NCBI GenBank assembly: GCA_030141585.1
Contig: JAQIFP010000019.1
Span: 175,672 to 239,671, forward strand
Length of the DNA stretch: 64,000 nt
Origin: Ophryocystis elektroscirrha
Lineage: Eukaryota > Apicomplexa > Conoidasida > Neogregarinorida > Ophryocystidae
Reading direction: 5' to 3'
The notes below the pieces were generated by a model that saw only the letters and a program-made list of their open reading frames with translations, was not told where the DNA came from and made no database searches. This document shows positions 51,101 to 61,840 of this stretch, piece after piece (position 1 is the first letter of the stretch; each line of letters begins with the position of its first letter). Position numbers and translations under genes: made by a program.

Positions 51101-52853
51101 TTATTAATTTGTATATCAGTAATATGTATATCAGTGATATGTATATCACTAATTAATATATCAGTAATAAAAAAAAATATATATATATATATCAGTTTTA
51201 ATTATATATTAGTGATGAATATATATCAATACTAATTATATCAGTGATAATAACATATATATTGAATAAATCACTTTATTGTCAAATACAAAAAAATTAT
51301 TAGGGTTAAAAAGTAATATATACAAATCTATATATCAAAAGAATTGAAATGAAATGATCTATAATCAGTTTATTATATTGTTATTTGTATACTTAACATA
51401 AGCTTGATATAAAAATTATTTGACACTATCAGTATTATATTATAATTGGAATCAATTAGAATAACATCAACAATTACTATGTATTAATATATATATATAT
51501 ATATGTGCGTAAAGAAATAGAGCAAATTTTTACTGTATACTTGCATGATTCATAAAATTTTTTTTTAATTAGCTTATTTTCATGCAAAATTGTGTAAATT
51601 TAACAGATTTATATACATACTTTATTAAAGCGATGGTACGCAATACTTATGGACAGCATGGCGGTTTCTATCCTCGGAATAGCGTAAAATATGATTCGCT
51701 GTGATTCAGACCACTTTTCGGTAGTAAGACTTGTGAAAGCTTTACCAACGTTAAAAGAAAAATTTTGACGGAATTGCCAAAAGTTGTAATCGATTTGCTT
51801 AAATTCAAACTTTAGAAGAAAACGATAAATTGTAAGAAGAATAAATTTCGAAAAATCATCATGCATAGAGAAATTATACAAAGACTCGAGTTCTGTTTCA
51901 TGACAATAGCGCTCGGATCGAGACATTTCTGAAAGACTCAAGACTTTTTTTTCAAACTCGATAGCCTTTTTAGCATATTTTGAAACTTCCTCAAAATTGA
52001 TGGTAGCTAGAATAATAAGGCAGTCACATTGGTACACCAATTCTTCTATATATACATAGGTTAAGTGATTGATATCTTCCAAAAGGTTTAGAGACAAAAA
52101 TATGTTATCGAGATGACAATGGCTATTGGGTATATATGGACTATTATTGGAATATTTTATTACTAATTTTCCAATCTGCATCTGGTTGTATATATACGCC
52201 ATTAACAGATCAAATGCATCTGTCACTGATAGCTTGAAATGATTGCATATAAATAATAAGCTAGATTTGAGATTCAAGGTTTCGTCAATATTCCAATTAA
52301 AATGGTTTAGTATATTTATTTGATGAGCATCAAGGTCATCTATTGAAATATTTACTTGACTGATATTCTTGTTCGTGAAAAAATCAGCAAAACTGTATAA
52401 TTTGGTACTATTCAGGCGTTTAATAAAGTACGGTTCTGATAAAATAAACAGCAAACTGGGATGATTTGAGTATACGTGTATATTTTGCAGTATCTTTTTG
52501 ATAGGCTTGAAACTCAATAAACTATATATACATTCCTCTATAATCATATCATGCTTCAAGTATATATAATAATTCTCGTTAGCTGAGCACTTTACATTTT
52601 TACAGGGAGATTGGGATATGGAGTATTTCTTGATATTAGTAAACGTTGAGCTAATGTTGGTTCTGTCTTCCACGTTATTATATATTTCATTATATCTAGA
52701 CTCAACTAAATCAATACACTTTATTATATTATTGTAATAGCTCAAATTAATCTCAAATTTATTATTGAGCAAACTTATATTAAAGCGTCTCGTTATATTA
52801 TTTTTTAGTTGTTCATAAACGTCATCAATATCTTCAGACCCATCTTGAACCAT
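39989..52853 (-). CDS. very large alpha-helical protein, candidate Nup188/Nup205-type inner-ring nucleoporin
   Basis: The gene spans 13 kb. Main exons include 52853 to ~51622, ~51055-50930, 50632-49070, 48720-48470, 48057-47790, 47100-46530, 46110-45920, 45810-44580, 44150-43770, 43590-43220, 42940-42720, 42707-42030, 41400-41160 and smaller ones down to a stop at 39989, altogether well over 2000 residues. The sequence is nearly all Leu/Ile/Asn-rich amphipathic helices with no signal peptide. The N-terminal 400 residues are helical. At about 49.1-49.5 kb there is a block with short beta-like segments (…VQWTLKDSAPSLLAIILD…) resembling the SH3-like insertion and the following helix of Nup188. 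That resemblance plus the length and solenoid character is the basis of the call. Other giant solenoids are possible, and the last few exons (41.4-40.0 kb) could belong to a separate gene. Exon borders are approximate. Confidence 0.45.
44221..44412. repeat. imperfect direct duplication of ~95 bp in an intron
   Basis: Two adjacent units share tttatttattttNagtatt, tatataatacaNcgtaaatgc and aagtagcaacaaataaata, separated by TA-repeat sequence. This is a tandem segmental duplication in the intron between the exons at 44.58 and 44.15 kb. Confidence 0.75.
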
Positions 52854-53454
52854 TACGATTTATTTTCTATAGGTTCAAATCCTATATAGATCTGTCTAGC
52901 AAAAAATCGGTTAAAAGGTCGTTATATCGAATATTTTCCAGTAACAAGTTTATTAGATAGCTTATACGGTATATATAATATATATCTAATTAAAGATAAT
53001 TAATTTCATAGTTTGCGTATAAGGTATATATGATATATTACTTTTTAATGTGGGTAGAAATTACTCTTATCATATATGCTAACTAATTATTCATAGTTTA
53101 CTTAGTATACTGAAATATCTATCAACGTTTTTCTATGACAAACTACCAGCAACACGCACCGTTACAATATGCGCTTAAAAATAACTTTATATATAAGTTG
53201 TAATTGTAGCAATGATACTTTTTTTGTCATTAAAGTGCTATTTAATTTATTTGATGATATGCTATATAATCGTATTCATATAATCAGCAATTATGTTACA
53301 TAATTTATTAATCTTATTGAACTTTGCTATAAAATGCTAATAATAATGCTCTAAAAATACACTATGGATATTAACTTTATTGAACTTTGATTATTCATTA
53401 AGAATATTGACGAATAAAAGCAAATTTGATAATTTAGTGTTGCAAGGGAGCTGA
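52854..53454. promoter_or_regulatory. divergent intergenic region
   Basis: 601 bp between the start codons of the large helical protein (minus) and GPN3 (plus). It is AT-rich without long simple repeats, unlike the introns nearby, and no coding frame is seen. A bidirectional promoter is likely by position only. Confidence 0.4.
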
Positions 53455-54008
53455 ATGAGATACGGTCAATTAATAATTGGACCAGCTGGCAGCGGCAAAG
53501 TAAATAATACACAAATCCAAAGCTTTTTTTAGTCTAATTATTGTCGTGTCATGCAAGAGTATTTCCGAGAAATAGGAAGACGCCATGTAATTGTGAATTT
53601 GGACCCTTCAGCTGAAACTTTTAACTATTCTTGTAACGTAGGTAATTCATCTTGTTACGTATATTTGCATCATTAGATATTAAAGATCTTATCTCAACAA
53701 ATGACGTAATCTCAGAATGTGATTATGGACCTAATGGAGGGTTAATTTTTGCAATGGAGTAATATCATAATTTTAACTTGACATTCTATATAGATATCTT
53801 ATTGAAAACATAAATTGGCTTCAAGAAGAAATAGATTCTTTTGGTACGTTATACAAAAGAAATTATTTATTGCATTTTTTATAATATTATAGCTACTCAA
53901 TCATAGACTTATATTTGATGTGAAAATAATTAGATTAAATTATCTAATCTATGCGTAATTTAAAAATAAATATAATCTACTAAACATTTAGGTCATATTT
54001 TATTATTG

Positions 54009-54049
<41 letters not shown>

Positions 54050-54940
54050 ATATAGTATTTAATATGTAATATATAATATACAATATGTAATATATATTGA
54101 TAATATATTATATATATTAATAATATTATATATATAATAAATAATAATATATATAACATATGTATGAGATAAAAACATACTTGTGTATAAATGTGTGTAA
54201 TCATTTTGTTTTAGCTTATTTAATTCATTCAAATTTAGGAGAGGATACGTTGTTTATTTTTGACTGCCCCGGCCAAATTGAGCTGTTCACTCACTTATCT
54301 GTGATGAAAAATATTGTAGACATATTGTTATTGTGGGATTTCCGTATATGCAGTAATAAAGAAAGTTGAAAAACCATTGATAGGTGTATATTGCTTAGAT
54401 GCCACATTTGTGAATGATACTTCCAAATTTATCTCTGGAACATTAACAGCACTTAGTGCAATGATTCAACTAGAGATACCTCACATAAATTTGTTGAGTA
54501 AATGTGATTTATTGGATGAAGACACTATAACTGCTTATATTGAGAAAGATCCCTCTACTTTGATGAGTGACTGCAATGTACATAAATATACAAATAAGTC
54601 TATTATTTCAGCAAGAGCTACCTGCAAAATATAGGAAACTTACAAATTCCTTGTGCTCTTTAGTAATATATATTTGGAGTATGCATACTTTTTGTAGCTA
54701 GAAGATTATAATATGGTTAACTTTGAAAAGTTCAGTATTAAAGATGAAGAATCTCATGGTAAATATATTATACAATGTTAATATAACCTAGAATTTGTGA
54801 GCCAACAAATTGACCTTATAATACAATATGGAGAAGATGCAGGTAAAATACACTTATTTTTAATAAATAAATAATTTGAAGTTATATTTGATACAATTGT
54901 ATAATATTGTGCGCAAAAAATTAAAATAAAACTGTATTTG

Positions 54941-54984
<44 letters not shown>

Positions 54985-55084
54985 CAAAAACTTACATAAA
55001 ATAAGTTTAATTTGTAATACTAGACATAACTTGATTATTTCAGAGCCCAAAATGGATTTTGATATGGGAAACGAAGAGAGATAA
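53455..55084 (+). CDS. GPN3: GPN-loop GTPase 3
   Basis: Ten exons (53455-53499, 53533-53641, 53677-53758, 53794-53843, 54215-54352, 54384-54577, 54612-54662, 54698-54758, 54792-54842, 55044-55084) splice in frame to 273 residues. Human GPN3 has 284. Motifs are the P-loop GPAGSGKS, NLDPSAE, the family-defining Gly-Pro-Asn loop in [16 protein letters not shown] (G3), SKCD (G4) and the C-terminal [10 protein letters not shown] block. GPN3 pairs with GPN1 to assemble and import RNA polymerase II. Eight of nine introns are 31-36 nt or similarly short. The long one (53844-54214) and the one before the last exon carry TA repeats. One exon needs donor a|gtaataaag at 54352, giving a 31-nt intron. Every phase agrees. 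Confidence 0.95.
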
Positions 55085-55263
55085 CATTTTTAGTTTTCAA
55101 ATAAGAAAATTACTTTAAAAATATTTTTGAAATCATGATACAGATATTTTGGGCATATCTATAATTTTCAAGTTAATCTAAAATATTTACGTTGAATGTC
55201 TTCAAAATGTATATTTATTCCTGAGTCATCTTTTCCGCGAGTCTGTAACTATTTTATGAATTA

Positions 55264-55844
55264 TTAACGTACTATGCCCTCTTCGAGTAATTCTTCGCCT
55301 TCCTCTAGTGATGGTTCATCTCCTGTTTCGTGACGCATTTGGCTTCCTTGATGTGCGCACAATATCTACATTAAAGGTTAATTTCACTATTATTCAATTG
55401 AGCTAATGTATAATAATTTTTTTGAATATATCATATAACTCAATATATGTGTAATTTTATTAAAAACCCTGTATTTAAAATATTGTGCGCATATAAAAAT
55501 ATTATTATCTATAATATGTATAAATTTAATTAATATATATGTATATATATATATATATAGATATTTCTTTGGATACAGCAAACTATAGCTATCAACCATT
55601 GTTGTGACTCTTACTGATCGAGTTATACTAAACCACCATCCGTTTCGACACTCCTCATTTTCTGCACATAAAAGCTCTGCCTCCGAGTCCACTGTAGATT
55701 TTACAATAAAACAAAGCCTAGATGAAGCAGCAAACAATACTGGAGCTTCCAATAAATTGACATCAAAATTTTTCATAACGTCCTACAAACAATCATATGT
55801 CCGTAGCTTTATTGACACTACATCTTGGACATATATAATAATGC

Positions 55845-55891
<47 letters not shown>

Positions 55892-56359
55892 ATTATATAA
55901 ATATTTGATTATTGCAAAATCATTGATGAAAGTGTATATATTAAAAAATAATTAATAGTCTTGCATACGTCTTACACATATAACATATCTTTGAACTATT
56001 TCATTTGTTACTATACATCTATATTTAAGCATCTTAGTGCTTCTTAATTTTTGATGTTTACCCGTCCTTTATACAACTCAAGGTTATTGCAATGAAGAAC
56101 AACATGTACGAAATGGCCTTTAGAAAAATCACCTAAACGAAATATGTATCTTGATTATTGTACCCGGGTCAGTTACGCGGTATAATATGCCTTTATGGGA
56201 TTTCAAACATTTATTGCATGGGTCCGACTTTACCAAATCTAATGATTCAGTACTTTTGTACAATTAATTATAAAATATAACCAAGCTACCTGCTGATGTG
56301 ATATAGTCCAATGATATAAGACTCATCATATATAAGACTAATAAAATAATTTCACTCAT
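55264..56359 (-). CDS. small secreted protein with a PH-like domain
   Basis: Seven exons (56359-56290, 56238-56164, 56132-56062, 56032-55976, 55806-55791, 55745-55615, 55365-55264) splice in frame to 173 residues. One exon is only 16 nt. The start MSEIILLVLYMMSLISLDYI TSA is a clear signal peptide by composition and cleavage context. The rest reads like a pleckstrin-homology fold: KGILYRV, a loop with DFSKGHFVHVVL, then CNNLELYKGR, strands around RYVICLRTYD, LCFIVKS…EAELLCAENEECR and a closing amphipathic helix GWWFSITRS. An acidic Glu-rich tail ends the protein. PH domains bind phosphoinositides or proteins, and nearly all are cytosolic, so a signal peptide is odd. In apicomplexans such a protein might travel to dense granules, the parasitophorous space or the host cell, which is inference. 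Family assignment is by eye. Confidence 0.55.
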
Positions 56360-56717
56360 AGAAATAATTATTTAACTTTGGTGAGTGGGGAGAAATTAAA
56401 TACATATATTTTTGAAACAAAACTAGATATTTGTTCTATTTTTTTACTGATTTAAATTTAAAAAATAGATTAGTACTTCTTTTAAATTATTGATTTATAA
56501 AATCTCAGTATTATTCAAACATTTAATTTAAAACATATTTTGAGCATACTAAAAAAAAAATTATTATCTTAAACTCGAAATTAGCAATAAAATTAGAAAT
56601 ACATTGAAAATGTGTGAAATATATCAATTTGAGACTCAAATATAAATATGAAAAACATTTGCTGTTGTTATAGGTTTGCTCTAAAAAAAATTACTGGTGA
56701 CCCAGGTCTGACCGATA

Positions 56718-57292
56718 ATGTTGCAAACACCGTACGGCATTCGAGTACACTCTGTTAAAGACGTTCCAGCCGAAGACTTTATCAAGTTATATGCAAATCA
56801 TTTAAAAACAGCAAACAGGTTTCGTCTACCTCCAGTAAGTAAATTTAATACAAATAAATTAGACTATTTCACAAATTACTATTTTTATTATAAATATAAA
56901 AATATAATTATTGATTATATTACTAATTTTGAATATATTGAATTTTTTTAATTTTTTAGTGGGCTGACTACGTTAAAACTGGAATCTCAAAGGAATTAAG
57001 TCCATATGATCCCGATTGGCTATATATACGTGCAGCAGCTATTTTGAGACATCTTTATTTCCGTCCAGATCAAGGAGTAAATTCTTTACGTACTTTATAT
57101 GGATCGAAAAAAAGACGCGGTGCGGCTCCTGGCCATCACAAAAAAGCTGCTGGCGGAATCATTCGGTATTGTTTGAGACAATTCCAAACTCTTGGTTTAA
57201 TTCAAAAGGGTGAAAATGGAGGACGTCGTTTAACTTCTAAAGGGCAGCAAGAAATTAATTCTATTGCATGCCAACTTGCTGCTAGAACTTAA
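56718..57292 (+). CDS. RPS19: 40S ribosomal protein S19
   Basis: Two exons (56718-56834, 56960-57292) give 149 residues. The family is eS19: VKDVPAEDFIKLYA at the N-terminus, WADYVKTG…KELSPYDPDWLYIRAA in the centre, the basic GSKKRRG loop, and GGRRLTSKGQQ near the C-terminus. eS19 sits on the head of the 40S subunit and is needed for 18S rRNA maturation. The start used gives about eight extra residues before the conserved core. A 5' untranslated exon junction (tgttatag) lies at about 56672. The gene is less AT-rich than its surroundings, as expected of a highly expressed gene. Confidence 0.95.
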
Positions 57293-57412
57293 ACCTTTTT
57301 TTTCCCTTTCTAACTGTAAAAATAAAAATAGATATATATCAAAAATAACCTATATTGAGGTTTCTTAGCAAAAAAAAAAAAAGTATAGCATAAAAAAAAA
57401 ATCACTCAGTAA

Positions 57413-59868
57413 TTATTTCTTTGAACCCCCGCCCGTAGGATTAAATTTGAAAAATATTATGTCCCCATGTTCAACTATGTAATCTTTGCCTTTTTGGGAT
57501 ATTTTTCCAGCATTTTTTAAAGCAGCTTCAGTTCCGTAAGTTATTAAATCATCGAATTTGTAAACATCTGCGCATATAAAACCTTTTTCAAAATCAGTGT
57601 GAATAACTCCCGCAGCTTGTGGAGCTTTGGTGCCATTTCTTATAGTCCAGCATTTTACTTCATCCGGTCCTACAGTATAAAAGTGGATTAAGTGTAAGGT
57701 ACTGTATCCAGTTGTAATTATTTTATCCATACTACTCTTTTCTACCCCGAGTGTCTAAAAAACATTAATCACAGGTATGCATATATATATATATATTAGT
57801 AATATATGTATCCGTAATATATACTAGTAATAATTATATATCAGTGATATATAAATATCAGTGATAGTATATATTAGTAAAATATATATAATATTTATAT
57901 TAGTAATATACAATTAATATATATCTTATATAGATATATATATATATATATATAAATTATATTAGTAATATATATCTAATATATATATCTAATATATATA
58001 TCAGTAATGTATATATATATATATATATTTGTTTGATTATTTTTATACGGATTGACTATTTACCTGACAGTACGCTTTTTGTTCTTGTTGATTAGCACAA
58101 ACAGAGAGTGCAGTTTCAAATTTTGCTGAAAACGGAATGATGGGTCCTGGGTTATGTTCTTGAACCCAAGAGTGAATTTTGCTAAGGAATCTGTTTTTTT
58201 TCCTAGCGAAATCTTTTTCTGACATATTCAATAAATAAACAACAGGTTTTGCAGTCAATAATTGTAAGGAATTGAGAAAATCGATATCTGCAGCTTTCCA
58301 TGTTCCTAAAGTGCTATAACAAAAATAAAATAAATACCATTGCTTATCCATTCTTTTTGCTCTAAATGGCGGTGGATATTTTCCAATATCTCCAACTCCA
58401 TTTTTTTAGCTTTATCACACTGCCTCAACTTCTTGTGATCTTCAATTAACTTTTTAATACGATCCAAATCTTTAAATAACAATTCCTCATGGATTGTTTG
58501 CAAATCTGCTACAGGGTTTACTTCTCCTTCTGTATGCGTTATATCCGAATCCTCAAATACTCTTATCTATTCAAACTATTATTTTTACCTAATTATTAAT
58601 GATTCTACAGTAACACTTCTACAGTAATACTTCTACAGTAATACTTCTACAGTAATACTTCTACAGTAATACTTCTACAGTAATACTTCTACAGTAATAC
58701 TTCTACAGTAATGCTTCTACAGCAATGCTTCTACAGTAATGCTTCTACAGTAATGCTTCTACAGTAATGCTTCTACAGTAATGCTTCTACAGTAATGCTT
58801 ATACAGTAATGCTTCTACAGTAATGCTTCTACAGTAATGCTTATACAGTAATGCTTCTACAGTAATGCTTCTACAGTAATGCTTCTACAGTAATGCTACT
58901 GCAGCAGTGCTTCCATAGTAATGTTTCTACAGCACTGCTTCCATAGTAATGTTTCTACAGCAGTGCTTCTATGATAAAGCTTCTGTAGTAATGCTTCTAC
59001 AGTAACGCTTCTGCAGTAACGCTTCTACAGTAACNNNNNNNNNNNNNNNNNNNNNNNNNNNNNNNNNNNNNNNNNNNNNNNNNNNNNNNNNNNNNNNNNN
59101 NNNNNNNNNNNNNNNNNNNNNNNNNNNNNNNNNNTGCTTCCATAGTAATGTTTCTACAGCACTGCTTCCATAGTAATGTTTCTACAGCAGTGCTTCTATG
59201 ATAAAGCTTCTGTAGTAATGCTTCTACAGTAACGCTTCTGCAGTAACGCTTCTACAGTAACGCTCCTATAGTAACGCTTCTACAGTAACGCTTCTCTAAT
59301 AGCGCTTCTACAAAAGTGCGCTTTAATAATAGTGCTTTTATTAATATCTTCAATAATACTTACAACATGAAAAATCCCGTCGACTCCTTGTATGTGAGAG
59401 AGAAAAGCATTTCCCAAACCTTCTCCTTTATGAGCTCCAGGAACTAAACCAGCGATATCATACACTGTTAAACTAGGAGGAACTTCTGACTTTGGTTTAA
59501 AATGCTTGCATAAGGCTTGAAATTTATCATCCGCAACTTAAAAAAAAAAAAAAAAAAAGTTAAACAGATAAACGCTTAATGTTAAATTTTAATACACTGG
59601 ATATATATATTACCATTCACTCGAGCTTCATGAGGATCTAAATGATATTAAATGAAAGAATTATTACCGATTGTGCAAAAAGGGTAATTTTCAGCTGCTA
59701 CACTTTGTTTTGCTAATAAATTAAAAGTGGTAGATTTTCCAACATTCGGTAATCCTACAAGACCTATTTTCAAGTTACCTTTGGGCCTAGAACTTTTTTA
59801 TTTTTTTTTTTTTTTTACCTTCCAAGAAGAACCCTGGGCTTTGTGTCTGCACTTTTTTTGGGTGCCAT
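57413..59868 (-). CDS. OLA1: Obg-like ATPase 1 (OLA1/YchF)
   Basis: Multi-exon gene from MAPKKSAD at 59868. It carries the P-loop [28 protein letters not shown] (G3), NMSE in place of the canonical NKxD (the change that makes this family prefer ATP), and a C-terminal TGS domain with [23 protein letters not shown] and [12 protein letters not shown]. YchF/OLA1 proteins bind ribosomes and act in translation and stress responses. The first intron (59793-59818) is 26 nt, nearly all A, the shortest seen here. The intron at about 58569-59363 is the longest in the gene. It carries the TTCTACAGTAATGC minisatellite and the assembly gap. Exon phases were checked at the conserved blocks. The small exon borders around 58.35 kb are approximate. 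Confidence 0.9.
58605..59300. repeat. 14-15 bp minisatellite (cttctacagtaatg) inside an OLA1 intron
   Basis: Dozens of copies of a 14-15 bp unit. The first copies read acttctacagtaat, later ones gcttctacagtaatg. The distal part has variants (tccatagtaatg, tgcagtaacg, tatgataaag). The array is interrupted by 100 N at 59035-59134. It is unlike the TA-rich repeats elsewhere, with clearly higher GC. It does not disrupt coding. Confidence 0.95.
59035..59134. other. assembly gap of 100 N
   Basis: Exactly 100 N, the placeholder length for an unknown gap. The ~127 bases before the gap (58908-59034) are repeated, as far as I can read, identically after it (59135-59261). Confidence 0.98.
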
Positions 59869-60067
59869 AAAATTCCGTGTAAAAGCAGATTTCCACGCCA
59901 GTTTATTACAGAGCTACGATTCTTTTTTCCGTTGGAGTTTTTTTGTTGAATTTATTAGATTTTTGTTTATAAAACTTTGTGCGTATGAAATCAAACCTGG
60001 CGTAGGTTTGATTTCGAGTTAAATAAATAATTAATTTTTTTTTTTTATTAACAAAGCTTTTTTAAAC

Positions 60068-61520
60068 ATGGCAGTAATTTTTGACAGTACTCTGGGAGAG
60101 TTTACAGTCGATTTATTTATAGACGAGTCTCCTCTTTTATCTGCTAATTTCTTGAAGCTATGTAAATTAAACTGTTACAATTTTAGTAAATTCAATAGAA
60201 TTGAAAAGAACTATTTGGCTGAAGGTGGTTATATACCTTCTAAAACTGATAATATTGGAGACGATTATTTGAATCAAGAAGATGCTTCGATATTTACTCT
60301 TATAAAAAGAACCGTTCCTGAATCAAAATTTCAAGCATTGCTCGATGATCTCTCGAATGATGCTGTTTATAAGTCGAAATATATAAATAAAAAAACAGGT
60401 TTTATACAAGAAAACATAAACCACGATCTAAAGTTTAAGAATAAAGGAGTTTTAGCTATGTTGAAGCCAAATTTCCATGGATCCAGTATATGTATTAGTT
60501 TGAAAGATCGCATGGAGTTCTTAGACGACAAATTATCCATAATAGGCCACATATCCGAAAATATAGAGATTGTGGATAAACTCAACTCTGTTTTAACTGA
60601 GGACTACATCAAATTTAAGCCTCTTGTTCCCGTACAAATTATTCAGCTAATTGTATTAGATGACCCTTTTCCAGATCCTCCTGGATTTGATTTATTAAAA
60701 CCTTACTTATTCAGAAATATTACCATTGTTCAAAAAAGAGAAATCTCGGAATCGAACGCGGAACCTACGGATACACAACCTTTAATAGAAAATGAAATAA
60801 AGACATTAGAGAAATTAGCTAAATCTGAAGCCAAGAGTCGAGCGGTTGCATTGGAAATATTAGGCGACTTACCAGATGCGGATTTAACCCCACCAGATAA
60901 TTGTATATTTGTATGTAAGTTGAATCCCGTTACTGAAGCGGAAGATTTAGAGCTTATATTTTCGAGGTAATCATTCTTTTTCTTGAAGCCATTTATTATT
61001 TATAATAAATACTATGTATTATTTAGTAATATATTAGTAATATATTTTTTTTTTAATTAATTATTGTAAAAATGCACATAGACACTCACAAAATGAATTG
61101 TCTGTGTGATTTATGAGTACGTATGTTAAGTTTCTTAGTAAAGATATTTAAATTTAGCTGACCCTAGGTTTGGTAAAATATTATCCTGTGATATCGTTTA
61201 TGATTGGAAAACTGGAGATTCCTTACAGTATGGTTTTATTGAATTTGAAGATTCTAAAGCTTGTGAAGCAGCCATATTCAAAATGGAAGGAACACTCATT
61301 GATGACAGGAGGTAACTTTTTTTTTTTTTTTTTTTTCTTTAGAATCCATGTTGATTTTTGTCAGTCTGTATCCCGACAATGGAACTTATTTAACCGCAAT
61401 AAAAATAATAAACCAAAAGCATCCAAGAATCAGCAAAAAGTACAACTAAATACGAGTGACTATGTTTTTGAAAAAAAAAGGTTCCTCAAACATGAAAAAC
61501 AAAGTAAAAAAAGACATTAA
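60068..61520 (+). CDS. PPIL4: PPIL4-like cyclophilin/RRM splicing factor
   Basis: Three exons (60068-60966, 61168-61311, 61343-61520) give 406 residues. Domain order is that of PPIL4: N-terminal cyclophilin-like domain (residues ~1-190), linker with [10 protein letters not shown], then GDLPDAD…[28 protein letters not shown]…[15 protein letters not shown]…IDDRRIHVDF, an RNA-recognition motif, and a short Lys-rich tail. PPIL4 is a spliceosomal peptidyl-prolyl isomerase homologue. The cyclophilin half is divergent: the GSQF motif reads GSSI, and the DGxHTVFG motif reads DDKLSIIG, so catalysis is doubtful. The second intron is 31 nt and almost pure T. The TAA stop overlaps the stop of the convergent BolA gene. 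Confidence 0.9.
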
Positions 61521-61819
61521 TTCGAGGGTGAATGTAACCTAAACATTATTGCATGCAATAAGGGAATTTCTTGCTCAAGAACTTTGTGCACAAATCGCTC
61601 TCTTTCTAATAAACTTTTATCTAAAAGTCAAATAGATTTTTTTTTTTTGAAGTACCCCTAAACACTTCACTTGTGCATGAAATTATGTATGACTCGCCAC
61701 ATTCGCCACTTCATTTGATGAAAAAAAAAAAAAAAATACCTAATGTCTTCAATTTCGAGTGATACTGGATTCAAAGCTTCAGAAAGTTTAGTTTTTATTT
61801 GTTTTTCGAGTTTACCCAT
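61517..61819 (-). CDS. BolA2/Fra2-type protein
   Basis: Three exons (61819-61740, 61708-61656, 61620-61517) splice to only 78 residues. The BolA fold is readable: LNPVSLEIEDISGECGESYIIS, then SEVFRDKSLLERERFVHKVL (the signature helix), then IPLLHAIMFRLHSPS with the conserved His that ligates an iron-sulphur cluster. The Cys in the variable loop (GECGES) places it with the BolA2/Fra2 class, partners of monothiol glutaredoxins in cytosolic Fe-S trafficking and iron sensing. Introns are 31 nt (poly-T) and 35 nt. The length fits BOLA2 (~86 aa). It is a short gene that gene finders would easily miss. Confidence 0.85.
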
Positions 61820-61840
61820 TTAAACTGAATTGAGCCTAAT

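Noticed and set aside
54377..54634. Stand-alone 85-aa protein starting [11 protein letters not shown]
   Set aside because: It is the middle of GPN3. The apparent start and stop fall in 31-34 nt introns.
55390..55776. 128-aa frame running from the PH-like region into AT-rich sequence
   Set aside because: The last ~60 residues are intron translation. A strong donor at 55615 restores an open acidic exon.
58605..59300. CRISPR-like regular repeat array
   Set aside because: Units are contiguous with no unique spacers, vary gradually, and sit in a eukaryotic intron.
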